The notes beneath the pieces were generated by a model that ran no database searches, was not told the origin of the DNA, and worked only from the letters and a program-made list of their open reading frames with translations. From Pelodera strongyloides (Eukaryota > Nematoda > Chromadorea > Rhabditida > Rhabditidae): a DNA stretch of 64,000 nucleotides. Numbering within the stretch: the stretch's first letter is position 1; each line of letters begins with the position of its first letter. The stretch covers positions 1-64,000 of the forward strand of contig JAANDG010000221.1 of the NCBI GenBank assembly GCA_036852015.1. The letters are read 5' to 3'. Position numbers and translations under genes: made by a program. This document shows, piece by piece, positions 63,527 to 64,000 of the stretch.

Positions 63527-63719
63527 AATATACCTTGAACCATGTTCTATTTGATATAGCACGCCGAGAGTGGACGCTAATTCTTGAACTGTCCTTGCTG
63601 CTGCGCTGACTACGACGAGTCCGACGACGTCATCGACGAGCTAGATTTCCTGACAACGATGACGTACTTGGCCTCGACTCGCTGTAGTCCAAATTCTCTA
63701 TGCTTGCAGGCATGGGCAT
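63401..63719 (-). CDS. 5' part of an unrecognised protein, with an in-frame TGA
   Basis: Exon 63534-63719 starts MPMPASIENLDYSESRPSTS, after a TTATTTAG acceptor 12 nt upstream, and runs in one frame to SNRTWFK before a GTATAT donor. It is Ser- and Arg-rich (SSLSGNLARR, then RRRTRRSQRSSKDSSRISVH). A single TGA interrupts the frame at 63632-63630, between Arg codons. A second exon, 63401-63438, follows in phase 0 after CATTTCAG and reads INFDTSLVMDER to a GTGATT donor. Unbroken frame on both sides of the TGA suggests a mutated CGA, an assembly error or a young pseudogene. Function unknown. Confidence 0.4.
63500..63524. repeat. (GA)n microsatellite
   Basis: Short AG run, nine bases from the donor of the exon above and within its intron (CT on the sense strand). 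Confidence 0.9.
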
Positions 63720-63947
63720 GGTACCGGCAGCCTAAATAACGAGTGTAAGTAGGGGTAATTTTACCCGAGAGGGGAAGAGCGGGAGAGGGAGGCAAGAAGG
63801 AGAAAGCGAGGAAATGCCTCAAACAAACGCGATTATTTCTACAAAATGCATTGAACTTTTTAATACCTCGGAGCGCCTTTCAAGTGGTGGTTACAGTGTC
63901 CAAACTGCATGTCTTGTCCTTGCTAGAAACAGACTCAGCAGAGAAAA

Positions 63948-64000
63948 GGCTTAGGCCTAAGCCTAAGCCTAAGCCTAAGACTAAGCCTAAGCCTAACCAG
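63948..64000. repeat. Telomere-like repeat at the window end
   Basis: TTAGGC once, then about eight GCCTAA units running to the right edge, with one A change. The C-rich strand reads 5'->3' toward the edge, the opposite of a right-hand chromosome end. Confidence 0.95.

Noticed and set aside
63948..64000. A true chromosome end
   Set aside because: The strand orientation is opposite to that of a right-hand telomere and the repeats are imperfect, so it is read as interstitial.

Overview
This is nuclear DNA of a nematode, most likely a rhabditid close to Caenorhabditis. Genes are split by many short introns with the nematode acceptor TTTTCAG. Several first coding exons follow an acceptor-like site a few bases before the ATG, as in spliced-leader trans-splicing. 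Interstitial telomere-like repeats have the nematode unit TTAGGC, and proteins match worm families (HUT-1, SCAV/CD36, PRPS-1, MLC-5, HLH-8). There is no sign of bacterial or organellar DNA. Most gene models below were built by joining exons by hand, checking splice phase and family similarity. Few of these exons stand out as long ORFs.

Layout. 0.17-2.7 kb (-): SLC35B1/HUT-1 ER nucleotide(-sugar) transporter, lacking only its last residues. 4.7-5.3 kb (-): start of a small secreted cysteine-rich protein. 6.8-7.8 kb (-): a complete four-exon single-pass membrane protein of 126 residues, unrecognised. 7.8-19.9 kb: gene-poor, packed with inverted repeats, GC-rich blocks, a tandem duplication and microsatellites. 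19.9-26.2 kb (+): complete 16-exon CD36/scavenger receptor class B gene. 26.2-37.1 kb: repeat-rich, with only weak exon candidates on both strands. 37.1-41.2 kb (+): complete ribose-phosphate pyrophosphokinase. 41.9-44.1 kb (+): complete six-exon type I membrane glycoprotein, unrecognised. 45.3-48.8 kb (+): nine-exon protein with five C2H2 zinc fingers. 49.6-50.1 kb (+): a probable unassigned exon. 51.6-53.4 kb (+): essential myosin light chain, MLC-5 type. 54.7-56.9 kb (+): Twist-family bHLH factor (HLH-8). 56.9-61.9 kb: non-coding and repeats. 61.9-63.7 kb (-): exons of an unrecognised protein, with one in-frame TGA. The window ends in telomere-like repeats in C-rich orientation.

The genes do not form a pathway. 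They are an ordinary mix: ER transport, lipid or scavenger uptake, nucleotide metabolism, non-muscle myosin and mesodermal transcription control. The most notable content is the repeat fraction. At least six families of short palindromic, MITE-like elements recur, often inside introns of real genes. There are also a tRNA-derived SINE candidate, a large inverted repeat, and a pair of near-identical 96-bp direct repeats around a TATA-bearing segment.
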